Positions 25,576 through 33,707 of a stretch of 64,000 nt of DNA are shown here, piece after piece. Origin of the DNA: Paenisporosarcina antarctica (GTDB lineage: Bacteria > Bacillota > Bacilli > Bacillales_A > Planococcaceae). Under the pieces are notes generated by a model. It saw nothing but the letters and a program-made list of their open reading frames with translations. It did not search any database and was not told the DNA's origin. Position 1 is the stretch's first letter, and each line of letters opens with the position of its first letter. A program made the translations under genes and the position numbers. Location: assembly GCF_004367585.1 (NCBI RefSeq), contig NZ_CP038015.1, forward strand, positions 3,664,001 through 3,728,000. The letters are read 5' to 3'.

Positions 25576-27222
25576 CTACCAAGTTTTATATCCTTCTGAA
25601 CCAGGGAAATCAAGCATTGCGCCTAATGGAATTGCATAGGCAATGATGATAAGAGCGAATGCAATGCCAATCCAGATCCACCAGTTTTCAAGAAATTTCG
25701 GTGTATGTTCACTATCGCTTTCCGCCATTGGAAAGTCGACGAAATCTTCTTCACGTTCAGCTTTTGGTGAAAGGAACATTGACATAACGACAATATAAAT
25801 TAAAATCATCGCTGATAAGAATAAGATACTTCCTCCAATTGCCATTGTTACATGATTAGTTATAAGACCTTCAAACCAGCCCTGTGCAGCAGGATGATCA
25901 TTATAACCAGAATACGCGGTACGTCTTGGCGCACCAAGAAGTCCTAAGATATGTTGAGATGTCGACATTAATAACATTCCTATTGTCCATGTAATAATTT
26001 GAATAAATCCAAGCTTTTGCATTGATTTTGAAAATTTACGACCTGTTAAATATGGAATCAACCAAAATGTTAGGCCCATAAACGTCATGGCTACAGGTGT
26101 TCCGACAGTAATGTGAAAATGTCCGACAATCCATAACGTATTGTGTACTAATTCATTTAATTGGAAACTCGCGTTTATAATCCCGCCAGCTCCACCAGGG
26201 ATAAAGAACGCCATTGCTACAAAAATTGATGTAAAGCGAACATCTTTCCAAGGGAGTTTCTTAATCCAACCAAATAGTCCTTTTCCACCTTTTTGACGAC
26301 CTGCTATTTCAAAAGTGGCAAACATCGAGAAAGCTGTTATTAATGATGGCACGATTACCATGAACGTTAATACAACTTGCAGGAATTTCCAAAAATCAGA
26401 TATCCCCGGTTCTGTTAATTGATGGTGAAATCCAACTGGAATTGAAAAGAGAATAAATAATACAAATGCAAGACGCGCTAACGAATCACTGAATACTTTT
26501 GTACCAAGTAATTTCGGAACGACTACATACCAAGCCATATATGCTGGTAATAGCCAAAAATATACTAGAGGATGACCAAAATACCAAAATAATGAGCGGC
26601 TTAATTCGACATTTATCGTATCTACCCAACCAAACGCCCATGGAATGAATTGAAATACAACTGTTGCTACTACGCCTAAACAAGAAATAATCCACATGAC
26701 AATTGTTGTTATTGCCATGAAGGCAAATAGTGGACTTAATTTACCTTTGTGCTCTTTACGCCAAACGATATAATGACCTACTAATGCAAAACTAGTAATC
26801 CAAGTTCCAACAACAAACAATGCTAGCCCTACGTAAAACCATCCACTTGCCTTCAGTGGTGCATAAAACGTATACAACACCGATGCTTTTCCGGAAACAA
26901 TCATAATCGTGGCTAATACGGTACCTATCGTTGTCACCGCAAAGCCTATCCAGGCGGTTAAACGAACTTTGGGGCCGAAACTTCCAAGACTTTTGCTCAT
27001 GCCTGTTATAAAGAAACCAAAAATAAAATAAGTTGTAAAAATAAGTGCAAGCAACACACCGTGTGCCGTTAAAATTTGATAATAATCTAACCAACTTGGT
27101 AATTGGAGAGCATCATTTCTAATGAAAACTTGAAGCAAACCGGCTAATGTCCCGATTAAAAAAGCAATGTATGCTACTGCTATATTCCATAAAGCTAACT
27201 TGCGATCTTGTGCAGCAATCAT
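25576..27222 (-). CDS. cbaA: Cytochrome c oxidase subunit I, ba3 type (B family)
   Basis: 548 residues with about 13 membrane helices. GHPLVYFWLLPAY is the conserved His-Pro motif with Val-Tyr covalent partner region, FHHQ supplies CuB ligands, and GHFHITVGTP gives the haem ligands. Length and these motifs fit the B-type (ba3) haem-copper oxidases, which reduce oxygen to water and pump protons with fewer channels than A-type. The start is 2 bases after the subunit II stop, using GAGGTG inside that gene. Confidence 0.92.
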   Translation of the reverse strand: MIAAQDRKLALWNIAVAYIAFLIGTLAGLLQVFIRNDALQLPSWLDYYQILTAHGVLLALIFTTYFIFGFFITGMSKSLGSFGPKVRLTAWIGFAVTTIGTVLATIMIVSGKASVLYTFYAPLKASGWFYVGLALFVVGTWITSFALVGHYIVWRKEHKGKLSPLFAFMAITTIVMWIISCLGVVATVVFQFIPWAFGWVDTINVELSRSLFWYFGHPLVYFWLLPAYMAWYVVVPKLLGTKVFSDSLARLAFVLFILFSIPVGFHHQLTEPGISDFWKFLQVVLTFMVIVPSLITAFSMFATFEIAGRQKGGKGLFGWIKKLPWKDVRFTSIFVAMAFFIPGGAGGIINASFQLNELVHNTLWIVGHFHITVGTPVAMTFMGLTFWLIPYLTGRKFSKSMQKLGFIQIITWTIGMLLMSTSQHILGLLGAPRRTAYSGYNDHPAAQGWFEGLITNHVTMAIGGSILFLSAMILIYIVVMSMFLSPKAEREEDFVDFPMAESDSEHTPKFLENWWIWIGIAFALIIIAYAIPLGAMLDFPGSEGYKTW

Positions 27223-27224
27223 TA

Positions 27225-27692
27225 CTAATACACCTCAATTTCTGTAGACATCATGTGGTGGCCTGCTCCGCAATATTCATTACAAAGAATCAAATACTTT
27301 CCGGGTTTGTCGAAAGTGTATGATTTTGTTGTAATATGACCAGGAACAACCATCATATTGACTTTTGTGTCAACGATGGTAAAACTGTGTACGACATCCG
27401 TACTCGTTACTTTAAAAATGATTTCTTTACCAACCGGAACTTTAAGTTCTGGGGCAGTGTAGCCAAAAGCCAATGCCACAATAGCAACTTGATAAGTATC
27501 CTCATCGAGCTTTGTAACTCCTGGATTATCAAACGGAGCAGTTTCATTTACTTTTTTCGGGTCAATTGTATCAACTCCGCCCGATGGTGTATGGTTGTGA
27601 GCAAATGCACTAACCCCTACAATACTTAAAAACACTATGAGTGATACGATACCAAATACTAACCAAATTTTTTCATACTTATGAAGATGCAT
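27225..27692 (-). CDS. cbaB: Cytochrome c oxidase subunit II, ba3 type
   Basis: 155 residues: a single N-terminal membrane helix (about 9-31), as in ba3-type subunits, then a cupredoxin domain outside the cell. The CuA site is complete: His in DVVHSF, and CNEYCGAGHHMM with both Cys, His and Met. It accepts electrons from cytochrome c and passes them to subunit I. GAAAAGGAG precedes the ATG. Confidence 0.93.
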   Translation of the reverse strand: MHLHKYEKIWLVFGIVSLIVFLSIVGVSAFAHNHTPSGGVDTIDPKKVNETAPFDNPGVTKLDEDTYQVAIVALAFGYTAPELKVPVGKEIIFKVTSTDVVHSFTIVDTKVNMMVVPGHITTKSYTFDKPGKYLILCNEYCGAGHHMMSTEIEVY

Positions 27693-27708
27693 ACTAATCT
27701 ACTCCTTT

Positions 27709-27831
27709 TCAACGTCCTACATACATTAAATAAACGATTATCCACATGGCTAAAATAACAATTCCAACAACAAAAACACTTACTAATGTTCCTTTTAAAT
27801 TTATTTCTGGTGGTTGATTTTTTTTACTCAC
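27709..27831 (-). CDS. Cytochrome c oxidase subunit IIa-like small protein
   Basis: 40 residues from a GTG start after AAAGAGGTG. A short polar head (VSKKNQPPEINLKGTL) leads to one membrane helix (VSVFVVGIVILAMWIIVYLM). This matches the single-helix subunit IIa known in ba3 oxidases, which lies beside subunit II. It is the first gene of the operon, 16 bases before cbaB. Confidence 0.78.
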   Translation of the reverse strand: MSKKNQPPEINLKGTLVSVFVVGIVILAMWIIVYLMYVGR

Positions 27832-27894
27832 TTCACACACCTCTTTCATTCATTCATCCTATGTTTAAGGGTAATACTTTAGTAGTACAAGCAG

Positions 27895-27910
27895 TGTGAT
27901 GTTTATCACA
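27895..27910 (-). promoter_or_regulatory. Fnr-type site upstream of the ba3 oxidase operon
   Basis: TGTGA-TGTTTA-TCACA is a perfect match to TGTGA-N6-TCACA, extended by one pair (G/C). It lies 64 bases upstream of the first start codon. A TATTAC -10-like box at 27871-27876 would put the site centre near -38. The fnr gene is about 2 kb away. Confidence 0.7.
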
Positions 27911-27993
27911 CTTTTCGTGATTTTTCATAGATTTGTCGAATTTTAGTTGAATTACTCTAAACTAGTCAAGCAAAATTTCTTCTTACTGGGCTC

Positions 27994-28176
27994 ATAGGAA
28001 GTTTATTCCGCTTCGCTAGAGGTTTAATCGGCTTCGCGGTTATTTTTATCGGCTTCACAGTCGTTTTAATCGGCTTCACTGACCATTTAATCGGCTTCAA
28101 CCGTGATTTAATCCGTTTCGCCCAATTTTACCCATAAAAATACTCTCAAACAGTTATGTTCGAGGGCTAATTAGCT
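27994..28176. repeat. 183-bp direct repeat, copy A
   Basis: About five mismatches separate it from copy B at 29333-29515, same orientation. It consists of six units with TTTAATCGGCTTC cores (20-22 base period) and a hairpin ending CCTC-AAACAGTTATGTTC-GAGG. Copies A and B flank the NERD-domain gene. Confidence 0.9.
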
Positions 28177-28205
28177 AAGTAATTGGTAGGAAAATATCTT
28201 TAATA

Positions 28206-29174
28206 TTATGTTGGTTTCTTAACATTTCGATAGTCCAACAAGTACTCTCTTTTTTTCTTACATCCTGTCATAGGAAGATTCATCCGTCTTAGAATGTCGG
28301 ATGCTTGTTTAGGGTTCGCTATTTGAAGGAAACTTCGAAACTCTTTGTTGCTAATTTTATTACTTAGTAACATAGCGTAATCGTTCAAAGCATCAAGATG
28401 GGCTGTTTTGAAAACCTTGGTGCAATACATGCATCTCCATTCTCTAAATGCTTTTTCCACAGAAAAAACTTGGCAGAATTGACATCTCACGCCTGAAACT
28501 ATATCTTTTGAATCAATTGAAAAATGAGTGGTTATGGGGAAAGGCAAATAATCATGGTGATTGTTAACCAATGCATCTATAAGTTTCTTCATTTGAGAAG
28601 GCTTTAGTTTTACATCTACGCGTGGTCTCGTTCGAATAAAATGCGGAAGTTCTTGCAGTCCAAAAATTGGTATGCTATTTTCATCAAACTCGACAAACCG
28701 ATTTGAATCTTTGAATATAATAACCTGGTATATGGGTAATCGCATTCCATGCATTTGTAGAAAATCCTCAAATACATCTGTAATTTCTACAATTTGACCA
28801 ATCGGATTTCTGAAATAATCAACTTTTCCCGTAAGCAATGTTCTTTCAAGCTGTGGATGATCTTTACGAATTTTGATATGCCCCGCGATATTCTTCATTT
28901 CTATAATAATCGCATAATATGGAGTCAAAAATAACGAATCCATTTGAAAAGTGGCTGTTGATTTCAAATGTAAATCATGAAATATAAAGTACTCGAATTT
29001 GAATGTAACTCGTGAAAATAACTTATTAAGAAGCTCCTCTCCCACAATGCCCGCAGTTATTTGTTTTTGTTGATTCGTTAAGTATTCGTATTTTGGATGT
29101 GATACTGATAGCCTTCTTAACGCAGCCTCAATTCCTAATAATTTCAACGAATCTGAGCGATATTTCATGATCAT
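28206..29174 (-). CDS. NERD-domain protein with zinc ribbon
   Basis: 322 residues. The NERD (nuclease-related) domain lies about 40-155: GIVGEELLNKL is the conserved Gly-Glu-Glu start, MDSLFLTPYYAIIIEMKN carries the Asp and the E-x-K pair of the restriction-like core. A zinc ribbon follows with CQFC and CMYC (about 233-256), then a C-terminal helical stretch. GGGGAG lies 8 bases before the ATG. NERD proteins occur in Bacillus as stand-alone genes of unknown role; DNA handling is inferred from the fold. It is bracketed by long direct repeats. Confidence 0.8.
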   Translation of the reverse strand: MIMKYRSDSLKLLGIEAALRRLSVSHPKYEYLTNQQKQITAGIVGEELLNKLFSRVTFKFEYFIFHDLHLKSTATFQMDSLFLTPYYAIIIEMKNIAGHIKIRKDHPQLERTLLTGKVDYFRNPIGQIVEITDVFEDFLQMHGMRLPIYQVIIFKDSNRFVEFDENSIPIFGLQELPHFIRTRPRVDVKLKPSQMKKLIDALVNNHHDYLPFPITTHFSIDSKDIVSGVRCQFCQVFSVEKAFREWRCMYCTKVFKTAHLDALNDYAMLLSNKISNKEFRSFLQIANPKQASDILRRMNLPMTGCKKKREYLLDYRNVKKPT

Positions 29175-29332
29175 AGATTTTACTCCCCAATAAAATTTAT
29201 TTCCTCAAATTTTACAACGAATAAATTCTTTTGACACGGTTATTCGGCAAAATTTAATTTTGCCTCCATTACTTCTTTCATTTTTTAATTTTGTAACATC
29301 AGTCATGGTAGATAATTTAATTTTCATTAACT

Positions 29333-29515
29333 ATAGGAATTTTATTCCGCTTTGATAGAGGTTTAATCGGCTTCGCGGTTATTTTTATCGGCTTCACAGT
29401 CGTTTTAATCGGCTTCACTGACCATTTAATCGGCTTCAACCGTGATTTAATCCGTTTCGCCCAATTTTATCCATAAAAATACCCTCAAACAGTTATGTTC
29501 GAGGGCTAATTAGCT
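29333..29515. repeat. 183-bp direct repeat, copy B
   Basis: Same length and orientation as copy A at 27994-28176, with differences only near the left end and at two positions near 29470-29485. The core shares the TTTAATCGGCTTC units also seen, inverted, at 7328-7450. Confidence 0.9.
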
Positions 29516-29546
29516 CAAGTGTAGCTTTCAGAGTAATTAATTCTAA

Positions 29547-29574
29547 TAAAAAAGTCATCCCAATTTGGGTAACC
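29547..29574 (-). terminator. Terminator of fnr
   Basis: GTTACCC pairs with GGG(A)TGAC and ends in six Ts on the minus strand, 7 bases past the stop codon. Confidence 0.7.
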
Positions 29575-29580
29575 TCTTGT

Positions 29581-30276
29581 TTAGTCAATTTTACAAAATG
29601 CAATTGGGCAATTTTCGCAATTATTTTTGTTTCTTAAATAGTCTATATCGCGAATAATAATTTTTCCATCTATCATTGAAATTTTGTTTTGTTTTCTCAA
29701 GTCACTTAACAATCTGTTCACCACTTCACGTGCCATCCCACAAAAATTGGCAAGTTCTTGATTGGTAAGATTCAAATCTATGAGAATTCCGTAATCTTTT
29801 TGTACTCCGTAAGTGTTTGTCATACGGATTAACGTTGAGTAAAGCGCACCTTTTTTGCCATGTAGCATGAGGTCACGAAATTTAGTCTGTGTTTTTTGAT
29901 GATTGATCCCCATCCACTTAATAAAAGCTACGGCAAGTTTAGAATTATTACTCAGGGCTTCCTCAAGGTCATCAATTTTAATCTTCACACAAACTGCATC
30001 TTCAATGACTTTTGCATCTAACATATATTTAGAAATTGTTGTATAAAGAGTTACTTCGCCAACCAACTGATTGGAACCACAAACTCTTAAGGTTACTTCT
30101 CTGCCATCTGGGGTGATTTTCCCAATTTGTACTTTTCCTGAACGAATTAAATATATACCTTCGATAGTGTCACCTTCTTGAAACAAGTAGGTGTCTTTGT
30201 TATATTCTTTTACACTATGTCTAATGGAAAGTAATTCTTTCAATTCAAAAGATGTATCGATCATCTCGTCATTCAA
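29581..30276 (-). CDS. fnr: Oxygen-sensing transcription factor Fnr
   Basis: CRP/FNR family: a cyclic-nucleotide-binding-like domain (TYLFQEGDTIEGIYLIRSG), the dimer helix with FRDLMLHGKKG, and a C-terminal winged helix (LTNQELANFCGMAREVVNRLL). Cys-x2-Cys-x4-Cys at the C-terminus (CENCPIAFC) matches the B. subtilis type, where three Cys plus an Asp hold a 4Fe-4S cluster. The TTG at 30276 was chosen because AGGAAAGGTGG is 7 bases upstream; an ATG at 30297 lacks a site and would give 238 residues. Predicted activator under oxygen limitation. Confidence 0.92.
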   Translation of the reverse strand: MNDEMIDTSFELKELLSIRHSVKEYNKDTYLFQEGDTIEGIYLIRSGKVQIGKITPDGREVTLRVCGSNQLVGEVTLYTTISKYMLDAKVIEDAVCVKIKIDDLEEALSNNSKLAVAFIKWMGINHQKTQTKFRDLMLHGKKGALYSTLIRMTNTYGVQKDYGILIDLNLTNQELANFCGMAREVVNRLLSDLRKQNKISMIDGKIIIRDIDYLRNKNNCENCPIAFCKID

Positions 30277-30447
30277 ATGAAGCCCACCTTTCCTCATCGA
30301 AATAAACCCGATTGTTCACTTGAGTAAAGGGTATCATAATCCCATTATATTAGATAGAAATATTCAGATGATTTGGCTTTTCTTCCATTGATTATACACA
30401 TCATTTATGCGGTATAATAAGACTATTAAATAAAGCAGGTGATCCTT

Positions 30448-31152
30448 ATTCGTATTAATAAATATTTAAGTGAAGCAGGTATCGTATCTCGTCGCGGTGC
30501 TGATAAATGGATAGAAGATGGACGAATTACAATTAACGGAGAAAAAGCGGAGCTAGGCAGCAAAGTAGGACCTGATGACAATGTGCATGCAGACGGCAAA
30601 GCGGTAAAACATGAAGATCCATATGTCTATATTGCCCTTAATAAACCAGTTGGTATTACAAGTACCACGGAGCGCCATATTAAAGGAAACATAGTGGATT
30701 TCGTTAATCATCCACTCCGTATTTTTCATATTGGTCGAATAGATAAAGACTCTCATGGCCTTATTTTATTAACAAATGATGGGGATATTGTGAATGAAAT
30801 TCTGCGTTCTGAAAATGAGCATGAAAAAGAATATATCGTTAAAGTTGATCAACCAATAACGCAAGAGTTTGTTCAAAAAATGGCTGAAGGTGTAGAGATT
30901 TTAGAAACGAAAACTTTACCATGCAAAGTTGAGAAGCTCTCTACCCATATGTTTAAAATCACTTTAACACAAGGTTTAAATCGCCAAATTCGCCGTATGT
31001 GTACTGAACTTGGTTACGACGTAAAGAGTTTACAACGTGTACGCATCATGAATATTCATGTTGATGGGTTATCTGTTGGAGATTGGCGGGACTTAACTAA
31101 ACCTGAGTTAGAAGAACTATTTAATACGCTTAACTATACGCCAAAACGGTAA
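30448..31152 (+). CDS. Pseudouridine synthase, RluF-like, probable AUU start
   Basis: 234 residues. An S4 domain (RINKYLSEAGIVSRRGADKWI) precedes the synthase domain with ALNKPVGITST, GRIDKDSHGLILLTNDG (catalytic Asp) and GLNRQIRRMC. It modifies uridine in 23S rRNA or tRNA. Family members begin M-R-I-N-K, and the codon before CGT is ATT at 30448, not ATG. AGGTGATCC (30437-30445), a perfect complement to the 16S 3' end, is ideally placed for that ATT. A GTG at 30439 lies inside this Shine-Dalgarno and is the only conventional alternative. Confidence 0.85.
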   Translation: MRINKYLSEAGIVSRRGADKWIEDGRITINGEKAELGSKVGPDDNVHADGKAVKHEDPYVYIALNKPVGITSTTERHIKGNIVDFVNHPLRIFHIGRIDKDSHGLILLTNDGDIVNEILRSENEHEKEYIVKVDQPITQEFVQKMAEGVEILETKTLPCKVEKLSTHMFKITLTQGLNRQIRRMCTELGYDVKSLQRVRIMNIHVDGLSVGDWRDLTKPELEELFNTLNYTPKR

Positions 31153-31175
31153 TAGATCATCAGGAGGCGATTTTT

Positions 31176-31895
31176 TTGTTGTCGATAACTCATACAGAAA
31201 ATTTAACTGGGGCACGTATTAGCGGGGACTTTTGGGATTTAGATGAAATCAACCAAGCAATTTACAGCGTCATTGGCGATGAAAATAAGTATTATGACTG
31301 GGAAGGTTCTCGCAAACGTATACTAAGTGTTTCTTATGAGATTAGGCATGCTTCTCAAGCACATCGTCATGTGAATTTTGTAGGAAATGGTTTAAACAAA
31401 GAAGCGAAGATACATCACGAAATGGTTTCATGCGAAAAAAATATTTATTATTCGGTTGACGTACTATGGCCTGAGCTCATTTTTACTATCATTGCTTTAA
31501 ATGATTTTATTCGTTTATATAGCAAAAACCACTTATATCCTAGTCTTGATGTACAAGTTACAACGATACGTAAGTTTCAATCGGTTGTTGGAGAAGCTCT
31601 GCAACCCGTCATGTCAAAAGAAGAGCACGATCGCTTCATGAATATATTGAGCAGTAACGAAACAAATGTGCAAGAATATGCTATTCAATTTGTTGATATG
31701 CTCAATTTTAAATATATTGACTTAACAAAAGAGCAGCGCGAAAAGGGCTTAGGCAAGTTTGCATTAAAACTTGCAATTCAAGATAAAGACTACCATATGA
31801 TGCGCGATCAAGTAATTAAATCCGCCCACGATAGCAAAAGAGCTATTCACGATATGTTAATTACAAAAAAATACCCAGAAGAAATTGAATGGTAG
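31176..31895 (+). CDS. Conserved-looking cytoplasmic protein of unknown function
   Basis: 239 residues, family not recognised with confidence. It starts with ITHTENLTGARISGDFWDL, has a central IRHASQAHRHVNF and a helical C-terminal half rich in Lys, Asp and Glu. No signal peptide or membrane helix. Starts at TTG (31176 or 31179) after AGGAGG and follows the RluF-like gene by 23 bases without terminator, so the two are probably cotranscribed. Confidence 0.7.
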   Translation: MLSITHTENLTGARISGDFWDLDEINQAIYSVIGDENKYYDWEGSRKRILSVSYEIRHASQAHRHVNFVGNGLNKEAKIHHEMVSCEKNIYYSVDVLWPELIFTIIALNDFIRLYSKNHLYPSLDVQVTTIRKFQSVVGEALQPVMSKEEHDRFMNILSSNETNVQEYAIQFVDMLNFKYIDLTKEQREKGLGKFALKLAIQDKDYHMMRDQVIKSAHDSKRAIHDMLITKKYPEEIEW

Positions 31896-32072
31896 ACCCG
31901 CAAAGAGCAGAAGCCTAACCAGCTCGCCACCGGAACTGAGATTGAAAACTCTAAAAGATAAATACAGTGATTATCTAAGGTAGGATTGACGACTATTTTT
32001 AAGATAATCGTACAACATCGCTTTCACTCTTCAAGAGAACAGATTTACGTTCTTTTTTTCTTTGACATTCTC

Positions 32073-32118
32073 CTGACACATTGCCGAGTTATTGTAGGAT
32101 TGTGGAACGTTTCCACAA
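32073..32118 (+). promoter_or_regulatory. Promoter with overlapping palindromic operator
   Basis: CTGACA (32073-32078) and TAGGAT (32095-32100) are 16 bases apart. Immediately downstream is TTGTGGAA-CGT-TTCCACAA (32100-32118), a perfect 8-base inverted repeat covering the expected start site. It looks like an operator for the gene at 32140, or a 5' stabilising hairpin. Confidence 0.55.
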
Positions 32119-32139
32119 TGAATTTTTAGGAGGATGAAG

Positions 32140-32931
32140 ATGAAGAAAATGACTGGTAGTATTCTTTTAGCAAGTGTATTAACACTTGGTGCAATTGCGG
32201 CACCATCGATTTTAGCTGCATCAACTGCAAAAAGTACAACAGAAGAAATTTCCGCAGATACCAAAGCGACTTTAGATGAAATTCGTGATCAAGTAAAAAC
32301 GGGTGACATTACACATGAAGAAGCACACGCCCAAATGGAGGAGCTTGGTATTGACCCTGGATTTGGTAAAGCTGGGCATCGTGGACACCATGGTAAAGGT
32401 CCATTTGGCAACATCGATGAAGAAACACAGACTGCCATTAAAGACATCCGTGACCAATTTAAAGCAGGTGACTTAACTGAAGTAGAAGCTCAAGCTAAAC
32501 TTGATGAATTATCTGTTGACTTGCCGGAAGATTTTTTAACTCACTTGGATATACAAGATTTAGATGAAGAAACAAAAGTGGCGTTAACCGAAATTCGTGA
32601 TCAATTCATTGCTGGCGACTTAACACAAGCACAAGCACAAGAAAAGATTGAAGAACTTGGTCTTGACTTTAGTGCTAAATTTTTAACACGCGGACCATCA
32701 CACGAAAAATTAACAGATGAGCAAAAAGCGCAACTCGATAAGATTAGAGAACAAGTTGAAGCAGGAACGTTAACTGAAGCTGAAGCTCAGATTCAAATGG
32801 AAGAGCTTGGTTTTAATCCTCGCGGAGGTCATAAAGAACATAAGCATGGCGGTCCACACATGAAATTACAACAAAAAGAGGAACCTGTTAGTGAGGAATC
32901 ACAAGCTACAACTACATCATCTGAAGCATAA
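32140..32931 (+). CDS. Secreted protein with four SHOCT-like repeats
   Basis: 263 residues: a signal peptide ending near PSILAA, then four repeats of about 27 residues with the pattern L-x-EIRDQ-x-x-x-GDLT-x-x-EAQ-x-K-x-EELG, separated by His/Gly-rich linkers (GHRGHHGKGPFG; GGHKEHKHGGPH). The repeats resemble the SHOCT helical hairpin. The ATG at 32140 lies 6 bases after AGGAGG; the one at 32134 abuts it. His clusters could bind metal. It precedes a two-component system by about 90 bases, after its own terminator. Function unknown. Confidence 0.7.
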   Translation: MKKMTGSILLASVLTLGAIAAPSILAASTAKSTTEEISADTKATLDEIRDQVKTGDITHEEAHAQMEELGIDPGFGKAGHRGHHGKGPFGNIDEETQTAIKDIRDQFKAGDLTEVEAQAKLDELSVDLPEDFLTHLDIQDLDEETKVALTEIRDQFIAGDLTQAQAQEKIEELGLDFSAKFLTRGPSHEKLTDEQKAQLDKIREQVEAGTLTEAEAQIQMEELGFNPRGGHKEHKHGGPHMKLQQKEEPVSEESQATTTSSEA

Positions 32932-32934
32932 TCT

Positions 32935-32976
32935 GAAGGGACTCGAATGTATCCATTTCGAGTCCCTTCTTTTATA
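32935..32976 (+). terminator. Terminator after the repeat protein
   Basis: GAAGGGACTCGAA pairs perfectly with TTCGAGTCCCTTC, followed by Ts. Confidence 0.9.
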
Positions 32977-33020
32977 CTTATATAAGAAGTAAGATTACAA
33001 CCAAAAAAGAGGTGAACGGA

Positions 33021-33707
33021 ATGAAGCGAATTTTAATTGTTGAAGATGAAATACCCATTTCTCGGGTTCTGCGTGCATATTTAGAAAAGCATGGATTTGC
33101 TGTGAGTCAAGCCTTTACGATTCAACAAGCCTCGCTCATTTTCACCAGTGAAGCGATTGATTTAGTGTTGCTTGATGTTATGCTGCCTGACGGAACAGGA
33201 TGGGAATTTCTACAAACAATTCGCGCTCATTCTCCTTGCCCCATTATCATGTTGACCGCTCTTGGAGACGTCCCTGATCGTCTTCGTGGTCTTCAAAACG
33301 GTGCGGACGATTATATGTCAAAACCTTTTGTTGCAGAAGAAGTCGTTGCACGAATTCAAGCAGTCCTTCGAAGACCCACTAGATTACTTGATGAAATTGA
33401 TGCTCGTCATTTTGGCAAATTACGAATACATCAAAAAGAGCGCCAAATATTTTTACATAATGTAGAAGTTCCATTAACACCTAAAGACCGTGCACTGTTG
33501 TTGTTTTTAGCTAAACACCCGAATCAAATTTTTACGCGTGAACAATTACTGGAACATGTCTGGGGAATGAATTACTACGGTAGTGACCGCGCGGTGGATT
33601 TAGCCGTTAAACGCATACGGCATGTCTTGAAAAAGTGGCCAAAGTCTGAAGGCGAGATTCGTACAATTCGAGGGATGGGGTATGAATTTCATGTCGAAAC
33701 CAATTAA
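33021..33707 (+). CDS. OmpR-family response regulator
   Basis: 228 residues. The receiver domain has the acidic pair in VEDE, the phosphoacceptor Asp in LVLLDVMLPDG and the Lys in MSKPF; the C-terminal winged helix ends in RTIRGMGYEF. The ATG at 33021 follows AAGAGGTG; a GTG at 33012 lies within it. It overlaps the sensor kinase gene by 17 bases. Target genes unknown; the neighbouring secreted repeat protein is one candidate. Confidence 0.9.
   Translation: MKRILIVEDEIPISRVLRAYLEKHGFAVSQAFTIQQASLIFTSEAIDLVLLDVMLPDGTGWEFLQTIRAHSPCPIIMLTALGDVPDRLRGLQNGADDYMSKPFVAEEVVARIQAVLRRPTRLLDEIDARHFGKLRIHQKERQIFLHNVEVPLTPKDRALLLFLAKHPNQIFTREQLLEHVWGMNYYGSDRAVDLAVKRIRHVLKKWPKSEGEIRTIRGMGYEFHVETN

Noticed and set aside
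27994-29515. Composite transposon around the NERD gene
   Set aside because: The flanking repeats are tandem-unit arrays without transposase or inverted ends. Target-site duplications are not visible.
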